From Chara braunii (lineage: Eukaryota > Streptophyta > Charophyceae > Charales > Characeae), in contig BFEA01000052.1 in the NCBI GenBank assembly GCA_003427395.1, forward strand, positions 485,939 to 509,046: a stretch of DNA of 23,108 nucleotides. Direction: 5' to 3'. Below, piece after piece: positions 8,543 through 17,573 of the stretch. Within the stretch, counting starts at the first letter, position 1; each line of letters starts with the position of its first letter. A model generated the notes under the pieces. The model ran no database searches. It saw only the letters and a program-made list of their open reading frames with translations, and was not told where the DNA came from. The translations under genes and the position numbers were made by a program.

Positions 8543-10632
8543 GGGGCGCTGGTCACTGCCAATGGAAAGCCAGCAGCTAACGATGAGTGGCTGTCGGGCC
8601 CAGCACAAGCCAAGCTCGAAAAATGGAACAACAAGCGTATGTCCATTTTTGGGCGTGCTCTCGTCATCAACAACGTGGTTCTAGCCACGCTTTGGTACAA
8701 AGCCATCCTGTGGCCAATGAGCAATGGTGGGCTCAAAGCGCTCAAACAGCAGTTAGCGGCCTTCTTATGGAGGGGAGATAGTAACAACACCCACGCGATA
8801 AGCCGAGTAGCATGGGATTCTGTAATCCAGCCTAAGAACAAGCGTGGACTAGGAATTGTGGATCCGGCCACACAATTCCAGGCACTTTCAATTCGCTGGC
8901 TTCAGCACATTATCTTCTCTCCGACCTCTCCATGGGTCCCCCTTGCCCTGGCACAAATCTCCGATCTGGCCCCAGAATCCCCACCTGAAATTGATCCCTG
9001 TGTATGGCTGGAGGACAGGTATTGGAGGCTAACCAGGAGATACAGAAACGGGGACCCCACAGATAAGCTCTGGTTACGTCTCATACGGACCTGGAGAAAG
9101 TTCCCCCCCCCCGACAGACCGGCACCAGAAGATGGGAGGAAATATACCGGCAACCCCTGTTTGGTAATCGACTAATAACGGATTCGGGGGGGCGGGTGCG
9201 GAATGCCTCAGACTCGCCATGGAAGGGATGGGTGAAGCACGGCATACAGAAAGTTGGAGATCTCTGGGACACATAGGAAAGGGAGTGGAAAAATACTGAT
9301 AGGATACGAGCAACACTACGATATTGCCACTTCACTGAGAGGGCAGTGGAAGAGCTGATCGATAGTTTTCCCCTGCGTTGGTACACCATCCTTAGAAAAT
9401 GACCATGCACGCGGGTAGGCGACTGGGTGGGGTTACCTGACCACGTCCAGGAAGTGGGATATATACACCTCGCCGACCAGTCTCACGTACTCATAGAAGT
9501 CTTTTCTGTTATGAAGGATGAGGAACTACGAAGTAAACAACAACCCTTCATATGGAAGAACAAAAAAAAGGTATATCGCATCAGGGTCACAAAGACCGGA
9601 GGGCGCCAGATGGGGTTTCGCACAAGGACCCCAATTGTGGACCTCCCCCTGGACCCTGAGGAGTGGTGCTGGACCCTGAACTCTCCGGTCGGGAAGAAGG
9701 ACCCAAATACACTACCACTACAGAGCTTAAAATCCAAATCTATGTACCGTATGCTCCGACCCAAATGCAATCTATGGGACCAAGTAGTGGACGCCACCTC
9801 AACGTTGACCGTGGTTTGCTGAAAAACCGTCCGATGGTTTGCACACTATCGCAACGGACCGGCCAAAATTTCAGCCCTACAGTGGCAAATTGAACATAGG
9901 TGCTTACCAACGAATGACTGGCTTATAGACCATACCCGCCTGGAACAGCAAGGGAAGGCATTACCATGGTGCCATAAATGCCTCTCGAGCTACCCTAGGC
10001 AGAGGCGGGCGGAGACCATTGAGCATATTTTCCTTCAATGTCCTGCGTCAATATTACTTTGGAGGACCTGGGATAGGATATGGCGCCACATTGTTCCTGA
10101 CGCAGTGCGGCCATGGGACTCGAGGGCCCTATTGCTGGGACACCACCCTCCAATTTGAGGGAACACAATCGAGGAGAATATGTTCAACATGGGAAGACGA
10201 AGTGTGTTATGGACTATATGGTGGAAAAGATGTGCCTTTGAGATAGAAGGGGCACAGGTGGAGGAAGGGGAAACCATTGACCAGATCCGGACACTGGTGC
10301 AGCACGAGATTGCGTTGCAATGGAAGATGGCTAAAGACAAACTCGACCAAATGCATTCTTGGGGGGACATGAACAGAATAATCTCTACATTCTGCAAGAA
10401 CTGGCTAGGGGGAGTAAGGGAGGGATGGGTGGCGAAGGTAAAATGGACAGGTGGCCAACCAAAGAGGGACTCACAGGAGGATCCCCGGACGGGGATCGTA
10501 AGAGACTATCAACTGATCTTTCATGACTGGACCCAGGTTGACCCCGGCTCCCCGCTGCGGCCTGCGCAGGAATTCCCCGACCCTTTCCCGCCCCATCCAC
10601 TGTCCCTAGCAGAAATCCCTTCGTTCACATAG
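8543..10632 (+). pseudogene. LINE-B ORF2, C-terminal half (thumb, conserved region, zf-RVT, tail)
   Basis: The first frame reads GALVTANGKPAANDEW, FGRALVINNVVLATLWYK, AAFLWRGDSN and RGLGIVDPA, the usual post-RT region of plant LINEs. The C run around 9104-9112 shifts the frame. The new frame runs RWEEIYRQPLFGNR, SPWKGWVKHGIQKVGDLWD, then RVGDWV..., RIRVTKTG..., PIVDLPLDPEEWCW and zf-RVT with Cys at 9970 and 9979 and H-x4-C at 10024-10041. It ends with SVLWTIWWKRC, NWLGGVREGW and YQLIFHDWT before TAG 10630-10632. In-frame stops are a TAG near 9274, a TGA near 9398, TGA 9820-9822 and a TGA near 10156. The protein tail is well preserved despite the breaks. Confidence 0.85.
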
Positions 10633-10736
10633 AGCCTTATCTTACCTGTCTTGCTCTTAAAAAAAAAAGAAGGGAGCCTCAGTTTCCCTTTAGAAGAGTC
10701 CGAANGCGTGGGGAAGNAGCAGACAAGACAGGTTAA

Positions 10737-10806
10737 CTAGGTCACTTGCTGAGCTCACTGAGTCAGTCTGAGTCAATCCGAGTCATTCAGGAATCTCTAC
10801 TGGGAT
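10737..10806 (+). repeat. Direct duplication in LINE-B 3' UTR, copy 1
   Basis: CTAGGTCACTTGCTGAGCTC and the following bases match 11018-11087 almost base for base (offset 281). Inside each copy is a 10-bp period of the form CTGAGTCAGT / CTGAGTCAAT / CCGAGTCATT. Confidence 0.88.
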
Positions 10807-10831
10807 CGGTGTTGATGAAGCAGAAGCTCAC

Positions 10832-10998
10832 NNNNNNNNNNNNNNNNNNNNNNNNNNNNNNNNNNNNNNNNNNNNNNNNNNNNNNNNNNNNNNNNNNNNN
10901 NNNNNNNNNNNNNNNNNNNNNNNNNNNNNNNNNNNNNNNNNNNNNNNNNNNNNNNNNNNNNNNNNNNNNNNNNNNNNNNNNNNNNNNNNNNNNNNNNN
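10832..10998. other. Assembly gap (167 N)
   Basis: A run of N lies between the two copies of the direct duplication, so the true length and copy number of this repeat are uncertain. Confidence 0.99.
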
Positions 10999-11017
10999 AG
11001 TTTTGATACAGCATTAG

Positions 11018-11087
11018 CTAGGTCACTTGCTGAGCTCACTGAGTCAGTCTGAGTCAGTCCGAGTCATTCAGGAACTTCTATTGGGAC
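11018..11087 (+). repeat. Direct duplication in LINE-B 3' UTR, copy 2
   Basis: Second copy of the 10737-10806 segment. It runs directly into an extra hairpin 1 at 11083-11106. Confidence 0.88.
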
Positions 11088-11106
11088 GTTGGACCCAGTT
11101 TCCAGC
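11083..11106 (+). repeat. Extra copy of 3' hairpin 1
   Basis: GGGACGTTGGA, loop CCCAGTT, then TCCAGC. The stem is GTTGGA/TCCAGC with one G-U pair. Hairpin 2 is absent. Confidence 0.7.
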
Positions 11107-11377
11107 ACAACAAGTAGAGACAGCTGTGTTGATGCCCCGAAGTTCAGATAGCACAAGACAGGCTAAATTAGGTTAAGCTAGCTGTTGTGCCCACGTTGTT
11201 GGGATATTCCGAGACATTCTGGGACGTCTGTTGTTGATCTGCAAAGGGCACTGTGGGGATAGCTGGTGGATGGCAGGGGTCAGGGGTTGGTGGGGATTTT
11301 ACTGGTGCCCCCCAATACTCCCCCCCAACCCCTTGACACCACTGCAGGATAGGTATTGAAAAAATAGACAAGGACAT

Positions 11378-11401
11378 GGGACGCTAGACCCAGTTTCCAG
11401 C
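11378..11401 (+). repeat. Second extra copy of 3' hairpin 1 (one mismatch)
   Basis: GGGACGCTAGA, loop CCCAGTT, then TCCAGC. One pair of the stem is lost. It sits 71 bp upstream of the full module. Confidence 0.68.
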
Positions 11402-11448
11402 ACAAAGGCGCCACAATTACCATGTTTATTGATGGAAAATGTATCTAA

Positions 11449-11499
11449 GGGACGCTGGACCCGGTTTCCAGCAGGTGATGCTCCCCACCAATAGATGGA
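11449..11499 (+). promoter_or_regulatory. LINE-B 3'-terminal double-hairpin module
   Basis: Hairpin 1 is GCTGGA (11454-11459)/TCCAGC (11467-11472). Hairpin 2 is GGTG (11474-11477)/CACC (11486-11489), with the same 1-nt spacer and loop sizes as LINE-C. Unlike LINE-C, about 80 bp follow before the poly(A). Confidence 0.75.
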
Positions 11500-11577
11500 G
11501 CGGGCCGCCAGGCAATGCCTCAATCCCGGTGGTTCTCTTACCACCACCAGGATAGAGGCCTTGCGCAGGGGCCTTTC

Positions 11578-11616
11578 AAAAAAAAAAAAAAAATAATAAA
11601 AAAAAAAAAAAAAAAA
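11578..11616 (+). other. LINE-B poly(A) tail
   Basis: An A-rich run interrupted only by TAAT near 11594-11597. LINE-A sequence follows directly. Confidence 0.9.
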
Positions 11617-13743
11617 TGTACGGTCCTATTGGCACCAGCAGAAAAAATACTTCGAGGCTGAAGTCGCATGGTTCAATAATGGGCTATTTTTCCTGGGCCG
11701 TAAAAACAATTTAAAAAAAAAAAAATAGCAGAAAAACGTTATCAAGAGAAAATGGAAATTCAATGTCAGATCCAGGACCTTCAGCAACAGGCGCCCACCC
11801 CGCAACTCCAGGATCTTCATAATAAATTACTCGACTTCGCAACCTATAGATGGCATGGCATAAGGATTAGAGGTAAACTCTCCAAACATATTACGGAAGG
11901 AGCCATGGATTCTGATTTTTTTGTTCTAGCAAGGGCGAGGTGAAAGAGGCAGACCATTGAGGCATTCCTGGATCCCACCAATCCTAAGAGACCGATGACC
12001 ACCGCCACATCACAATGTATGAAGGTGGCCAGAGACTTCTACAAGGCCCTCTTTACCTCACAAACTAAGGGTACTAGCATTACCACAAGAGATCGAGAGA
12101 TTGAAGACTTCCTCAAACCCCTAACCCATTCACTCCCCCAATAGATACAGGAAGCTTTAGACCACCCGCTCACCAGGGAAGAGATATGGACCGCTCTTAT
12201 GCAGATGGAAGAGGAGAAGACCCCTGGAGTGGAAGAGTTCCTGAAAATTTTTTTGGAGACCTTCTGGTCACTGGTGGCGGAGGACTTGATGATCTTTTGT
12301 GATAAGGTGTGGCAGGAAGGAGATATGGGGGAAGCAGTGGGTCAAGGGGTTCCCACAGGACACATTGCAGTTGTGTTCGTTGTTTGCAGATGACCTCACC
12401 TTGATGGTTGAGGCCTCTAGTCAAAATATGGAGGAAATTGAAAAGTTGATGGTCCGGTTTTGCTCCCTCTCTGATGTGGCAATTAATTGGGGCAGCAAAA
12501 CACTGGGATGGTGGATGCACCACAATGGTGGAAGATCCCCGGAGCGCCCAAATGTGACATGGCTTCCCCTGTAAACCCCCATTAGAGTCCTGGGAATCCA
12601 ACTCTCAGCTGAAGGAAAATCGGTTAGTAATAACAATTGGGTAATGTGTCCGGCCCTGTAAAAGCTGGGAACATGGAAGGATAAAAACACCTCTCTTTTG
12701 GGAAGGCCCTAGGCATTAATAACGTGGTTCTGGCAACACTCTGCTATAAATCGACAATTTGATCTTTGACCAGAACGGCTTCAAAGACCCTGAAACGGTA
12801 GGTAGCAACCTTCCTATGGAGACACAATCACGAAGCTCATCATACCATCAGTCGGGTAGCTTAGGATGCGGTAGTGCAGCCAAGGTCATAAGGTGGTCTA
12901 GGTATACTTGACCCAACCACCCAAACGATCGCCCTTTCACTCCAATGGTTGAAGTGACTTGTCTGCACCCTCGGACTTACCTGGGAGTCGCTAGCCTGGG
13001 AACAACTCTCGAGACTGGCACCAAAAGCTGCCCCTACCGTACACCCTATGGCATGGTTAGACGATGTCTTCTGGATAATCCCCAGAACCCCCACCCAGTC
13101 ACAAATATACTCAGATCGGGCAGCAGCCCGCAAGGATCAGAGAAAAGACGACTTTTGGATCAATCTAATTAAAGATCGGAGGAAACTCCCACTTCCGAAT
13201 ATACCATTCCCTGAACGTTGGGAGGAAGTTTTTCGCCAACCCCTATTTGGAAACCGATGGGTAACAGATCAACAGGGGCGGGTTTTTCTCAGCTCAAGCC
13301 GGCCGTGGAAGGGATGGGTAAGAAACGAAGTTACGAGGGTAGGGGGATTTGTGGGACCAAACCAAGGTTAACTGGGTCTCAGAGGTGAGAACAAAGTTCC
13401 CTCACTGCCAAAGAAGAGGTGAGAGGCTAAACCAGATCCTTTTCGCCCTCCCTCTTGCATGGCTAAGGACCCTTCCACGGGGGCCAACAGTGGAGGAAGG
13501 TGAATAGGTGGTTTTAAGAGGGGACGCAACGCGGGTGGGACAAGTAATTACAGATAGACTAGGGGAGGTGCTGGTGAACTTTTTCTATCGGATGAAGTTT
13601 TCTGAATTGATGTTGAAATAGTCCATAGAGTGAGGATCCTACGAGAAGGGGAATTTTGGGTGGCATTCAGGCCAGAGGTGTCAATCTAGGACCTCCCCAT
13701 AAATGCAGTTGAGTGGAGATGAAAGATTCCAACAAAAAACGGT
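11617..13743 (+). mobile_element. LINE-A, segment 2
   Basis: LINE-A resumes after the LINE-B tail with VRSYWHQQ...EVAWF, the continuation of the linker broken at 1491. It runs through RT and post-RT regions until INS splits it at the AACGGT target site. It has more stops and shifts than LINE-B or LINE-C, consistent with greater age. Confidence 0.78.
11617..13743 (+). pseudogene. LINE-A ORF2, RT and post-RT part (heavily broken)
   Basis: The linker segment is frameshifted by an A13 run (11713-11725). It then reads EKRYQEKMEIQCQIQDLQQQ, FYKALFTSQ, MEEEKTPGVEEF and VGQGV. RT motifs from there to just before FADD are missing: about 550 bp is deleted at about 12345. FADD lies at 12383-12394, followed by INWGSKTLGWWMHHNGG. 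Later blocks are ATFLWRHNHEAHHTISRV, GGLGILDPTTQ, RWEEVFRQPLFGNRWVTD, SRPWKGWVRNE, HRVRILREGEFWVAFRP and DLPINAVEWR. Stops include TGA 11941-11943, a TAG near 12142, TAA 12572-12574 and several between 12650 and 13000. The frame rejoins at 18732 once INS is removed (KNG-KPKYCYLH). Confidence 0.82.
13738..13743. repeat. Left target-site duplication of INS
   Basis: AACGGT, repeated at 18726-18731. Deleting one copy plus the insert rejoins the LINE-A ORF2 frame without a shift. Confidence 0.75.
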
Positions 13744-13782
13744 GTCCAGCGCATCAGCCCCCGTCTTTTTCTCGCGAAGAGG

Positions 13783-13796
13783 CGGGAGCCCTCCCG
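13783..13796. repeat. Inverted repeat near INS left end
   Basis: CGGGAG (13783-13788) and CTCCCG (13791-13796), loop of 2. Confidence 0.65.
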
Positions 13797-13979
13797 ACTA
13801 TGTCACGCAGGAGTTTAAACAGAAACTATAGAGGCAACTTGGAGATGATGCAAAACATTCCACGAACCGCCGAGACGGTCGCGGTTGTGACGTCCCTTTG
13901 CCGCTCTAGCCGGGTGCGCCTGTTGTACATCCTGCGGTCCCCTACGACAGGATAGGTTCCCGCGGGGCACAACTTGCTT

Positions 13980-14007
13980 CCCTAAGGGGATGTCACCACC
14001 CTTAGGG
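13980..14007. repeat. 9-bp inverted repeat in INS
   Basis: CCCTAAGGG (13980-13988) and CCCTTAGGG (13999-14007), a perfect stem with a 10-nt loop. Confidence 0.8.
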
Positions 14008-14303
14008 GTGTATCCCTACCGAGCTACTGACCCACATGCGAAAGTTTTTACATGCAGTTGTAGAGAAGGGTCAACCGAGGGTGTTAGCTCGCTCGCTGTA
14101 GTATAGGTACGCGTGATTAAAATGCCTATTGAACCGAAACGTCGTTCGTTCCTTAAGGCGCTGATCTCCGAAGTACGAAGCGTACGCCGATTGACAAGGA
14201 TAGTCTCAACCAAGCGTGAAAACCTTCTTGCGCCTTTAAACACTAGTCAAAAGAAAGTTATAACAATCACACATAGCTATACCAAAAGGAACTGTTCTTA
14301 CTC

Positions 14304-14324
14304 GATAGGAATGTATATCCTATC
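14304..14324. repeat. 7-bp inverted repeat in INS
   Basis: GATAGGA (14304-14310) and TCCTATC (14318-14324), loop ATGTATA. Confidence 0.65.
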
Positions 14325-15326
14325 CGCAATGATAATCAAAATAATCAAAATCATCATTAGATACTCGAAAACTCGACCACCCTGGATCGATCTTCACAAA
14401 AATCATACAACCGCCAACGAGGAGTTGGTTTTAAACAATAACATATATGCAACCGACATGGTAGTCGGACAACCTTAGTTTTGACTTGATGAGATGCGCT
14501 ACCGAAGTTATTCATTCCATATACCGCCAACCTAAGATTAAACACGTATATTCGTCTTCACAGATCCTTAGTTGACACACTGTTTTGTAAATGATTCTGG
14601 ATCAGGTGCATTACTTGAGGTGTTGTATATCTCTCTCTCTAAAAGTGGTCTGGGATACTCCTCCTCCTCGCCCGAGCACAAGACTCGGATCTCATAAGTC
14701 GGGCCGTCTCCACCGAATCGACAAAGTACCCCCCCGTAGAAAGGTCCACTCTGGGTCGATAACAGGGTCGGCTCCTAAAGCAACGAACCCCCGCCCCAGA
14801 TGCTTCCTTGAAAGAAAGAAAGTGTCCACCGCAAGTAAATCTTCAGCTGTTCTCATCCTCCCCTGCCTAAGGTAATTTAAACGAAAAGAGTCAGAGGTTA
14901 TAGAGAATGAGAATCATTTGGACAGGTTAAGGTAGATAAAGTCATTCAGGATAAAAATGGTCAATCCTTGGGAATAGTTAAATTCATTATGCTTTGATTC
15001 TCTTTCTGCTTTTAAAATTCTTTTTTTCACGGCACCCATCGATTATTCATTAAAAATAGCAAGCAAGTTCACCAAACTCACTGACGAAAGGAAAAAGGTA
15101 AGGAGGCAAAACTCTCCGTCATTTTGTCAAATAGCATTTTGTTTCACTTTCATACATAGTTTTTTTACTCACCTGCACACCGCGCAGACAACACAATTAA
15201 TAGAATACAAACAAAGTTTCATTACTCAAATCAGACCCACCTTTTCACTCATGCATGATGCCCACAACCCCACTCAACCTTTTCTCATGAACATTCAAAG
15301 CAAAAGGGTCAAGCAATGTGTGGGTG
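14325..15326. other. INS interior, no recognised feature
   Basis: About 1 kb of mixed, partly AT-rich sequence. Small inverted repeats occur near 14455 and 14683 (CCGAG/CTCGG). No ORF, RNA gene or array is recognised. Confidence 0.5.
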
Positions 15327-15338
15327 CACACATGTGTG
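15327..15338. repeat. 12-bp perfect palindrome CACACATGTGTG
   Basis: An uninterrupted self-complementary 12-mer within INS. Confidence 0.8.
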
Positions 15339-15367
15339 AAGGGAGTCTGAGTCGTCCACTAACTGAC

Positions 15368-15408
15368 CTTGAGTGAATTGGTGTCGAACGCACCGTGGCT
15401 CACTCAAG
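15368..15408. repeat. Two-part inverted repeat (9 bp outer, 4 bp inner)
   Basis: Outer arms CTTGAGTGA (15368-15376) and TCACTCAAG (15400-15408). Inner arms GGTG (15380-15383) and CACC (15391-15394). A long, perfect, potentially cruciform-forming site. Confidence 0.8.
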
Positions 15409-15581
15409 AAAGCCAAGTAATATATGCGCGTCGCCGAAGAAACCGCAGTCCCGAGGTAAGTCTTGGGTCAATCGCTAGTCCCAATTCATTCTTGACTCGC
15501 AAGTCCTACTCGCGGCAGTCCGAAGTGTGAAGGTGACAAGCCGCACTCATCCCAGAAAAACACTCAGTCTGGTACCACGTC

Positions 15582-15641
15582 AGTCCCAACTAGTCCCAAG
15601 CGGTCCCAGATGGTCCCACACGGTTCCAGGTGGTCTCATGC
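15582..15641 (+). repeat. Six exact-period 10-bp units (AGTCCC array 1)
   Basis: Units start at 15582, 15592, 15602, 15612, 15622 and 15632: AGTCCCAACT, AGTCCCAAGC, GGTCCCAGAT, GGTCCCACAC, GGTTCCAGGT, GGTCTCATGC. Sequence decays along the array but the 10-bp spacing is kept. Confidence 0.85.
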
Positions 15642-15775
15642 TGTCAAACACTTCGTCGAATGACTATTGAGTCGAAAACTGTTTCCGCCACACTTCTAAA
15701 AAAAATAAAACTGGTGTCGAATCTCAATACCGCATGCGTCGAGACTGCCGCAAATGACCGTCCGCGTCCCACGTC

Positions 15776-15815
15776 AGTCCCAACTGAACCCAGACAGTCC
15801 CAAGTAGTCCAGTCT
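15776..15815 (+). repeat. Four 10-bp units (AGTCCC array 2)
   Basis: AGTCCCAACT, GAACCCAGAC, AGTCCCAAGT, AGTCCAGTCT, preceded by ACGTC like array 1. A two-unit relative also preceded by ACGTC lies at 18632-18651. Confidence 0.8.
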
Positions 15816-16126
15816 CACTGCCGTAAGTGTTGGGTACTCCCAACTACAAAACATTTATCTCATATGCCGCATAAAAAAAAATAAACCCGCCCGTTGCGCT
15901 TAGATTTTGTACCGTCGCATGTCGTCAACCGCCACCATGTCATGCTGCTGCTGCCGTACACACCAACGGGCACATCTTCATCAAGAAAAGAAGACGTCGC
16001 GCCGCAACGAAAAACTTTTCCGTGTTGTAAAAGAAACCTTCACTGCCGTGCCGCACGTCCCACCATCGTGCCGTAATTCCATTGCGTGTCGAACCCTCGT
16101 CGGAAAATGGCATCGCGTCGTTGCGT

Positions 16127-16258
16127 CGTACCCCGTCAAAAAAACAGAAAGGCAGCGCTTCGCCGTGCCGTACCACCGTAAAAAAAAACAGCAGCACTTC
16201 ATTGTATCGTACCATCGTAAAAAAATTGTAGTGCTTCGCCGTGTCGTACCACCGTAAA
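16127..16258. repeat. Degenerate tandem repeat, about 40-bp period
   Basis: CGTACC followed by a poly(A) stretch and a GCTTCGCCGTG-like segment recurs with CGTACC at 16127, 16169, 16208 and 16245. More diverged relatives may extend to about 15990 and 16400. Short open frames on both strands here only reflect the repeat. Confidence 0.7.
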
Positions 16259-16553
16259 AAAAATGACAGTGTCACTCTTTAAAACAAAGTGTCGCGCCGA
16301 CGTGCCGTGAAAATGACAGCGTTACGCCTAAAAAATGTCGTCGACGGCAGCGTCACCCTTCAAAATAAAGGTGTCAGGCCGACGCCACGGTATTTCGGTA
16401 GCATAATCCCACAAAAATGGGTTATGGTTGTTGAAAATATCGGCCGACACACCTCCACCAGTTGCCGTGTTGCCCATCACTTCTTGCCACAGTACGCTGC
16501 AGCTCCTCACCACGTTGCTGCAGAGTCCCCCTAGAGACCAGCCTGCCAAGGGG

Positions 16554-17296
16554 TGGAGCAGAGTGCTCCAGCCAAGGCTATGGCTGTCTCCTCCCTTGCC
16601 ACACTCCTTTGTTATCCTCCAGCTCCGCCGGCAACATTCCTGCCTCCTCTCCAACACTCCAGCAATGAGGCAAGTGTACTGTCACACACTGGCAAGTGTG
16701 AGGCAGTTGGGGGACAACTGCCTCTTTTTGTACTGGCTAAGGAGGGCAGCTGCAGCCTCAGCTGCCCCCAGGCAAAATTCGTCACTTGCCTGGGGCCGTT
16801 GATCTGAGCCAGATCAACGGATTGAGGCTGTCTCACCTCAGCCACACACTTAGGGTGACAGTTGTACTCAACTGCCCCCCTTTTTTTCTCCCTTTTCCCT
16901 GCACTCAGCCCCACACTAAGTGCAGGTTCAGCGGGAAAATGGTTGTTTTCAGCCAAGTTCCCCTCACTGATCCTCCAGTTCACAGCTCTGGCCTGAATGA
17001 CTGCATTCAGGCCAATACTGCTTGAACTTGGCGCACAGTCGCGGCCACGTTCGTGATTGTGGCTGTTGCTTTCCTCCCCCTTGCATTTCTTCTGCCCTCC
17101 CCTGAAAACGGGGAGGGTAGTTGTCAGGTTGGGAGAGGTAGAGAAGCAACTCGTGACAATTCACGAGTTCAAATTCTGACAGGCTCAGAGCGGGGTGCAA
17201 AAAGTACCCCACCTTTGATGATTTTTAGAAAAATATTAGCCCAATAAAAAAATATGAAAAAAATTCACGTGCGTGACCTAGGTGTCTGGCTACCTA
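16554..17296. repeat. Cluster of 16 short inverted repeats
   Basis: Arms in order: 16554-16560/16564-16570; 16685-16690/16695-16700; 16700-16709/16715-16724 (10 bp); 16744-16752/16759-16767 (9); 16766-16775/16786-16795 (10); 16796-16806/16810-16820 (11); 16823-16827/16836-16840; 16859-16864/16869-16874; 16898-16905/16919-16926 (8); 16989-16999/17004-17014 (11); 17044-17048/17059-17063; 17095-17102/17110-17117 (8); 17148-17156/17161-17169 (9); 17192-17198/17204-17210 (one G-U pair); 17265-17269/17272-17276; 17279-17283/17292-17296. Except for that one pair all are perfect, loops are mostly 2-14 nt, and arm sequences are unrelated from one to the next. Confidence 0.85.
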
Positions 17297-17573
17297 CAGA
17301 AAAACTTCAAGGCCGAAAAAATTGGTTTACGCCACCAAAACAATATTGACACAAACCAAAAAAATACAGATTTTTATAAAATTTGTACCCGTTTTTTCGT
17401 TTTTTTTTCTTTTTTTTATCTTCTTTTCTTTTTTTACTTCCCCCTCCGACAACGAGGAGGCAGCTAGCAGGTCGGGAGGAGTAGGTCCTCCTCTCTCTCA
17501 TCTTCCCATTTCTCTCTTTTTTTCTCCAACTCCCTCAACTTTCCCTCTTCTTTCGTGCGTGCGATATGAGACA
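17297..17573. other. INS interior, A/T-rich and pyrimidine-rich spacer
   Basis: It contains long T-rich tracts (about 17390-17450 and 17515-17525). No gene or clear hairpin is recognised. Confidence 0.5.

Larger units (their letters stand above)
10633..11448 (+). other. LINE-B 3' untranslated region with tandem duplication
   Basis: Non-coding. It holds an A10 run (10659-10668), two single N calls (10705, 10717), a direct duplication on both sides of the N gap, and two extra copies of hairpin 1. A hairpin GGTGGT/ACCACC (11528-11545) and an AGGCC/GGCCT pair (11556-11574) follow further on, just before the tail. Confidence 0.7.
8543..11616 (+). mobile_element. LINE-B, segment 2
   Basis: This continues LINE-B from 1738 in the same frame, through the ORF2 C-terminal half, a 3' untranslated region of about 940 bp holding an assembly gap, the hairpin module at 11449 and a poly(A)-rich tail (11578-11616). 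LINE-A resumes directly after the tail. Confidence 0.8.

Noticed and set aside
13744-14260. Ribosomal RNA or ITS sequence at the left of INS
   Set aside because: The hairpins looked rRNA-like, but no conserved rRNA segment could be recognised.
17118-17190. tRNA-like segment (GTCAG...CTGAC with GAGTTCAAATTC) and a similar T-arm look-alike at 17840-17870
   Set aside because: The sequence beside the supposed T-loop does not pair as a T-stem, and no D or anticodon arm fits.
16554-17296. CRISPR array or satellite made of one palindromic unit
   Set aside because: The arms differ in sequence and spacing; no unit is repeated.
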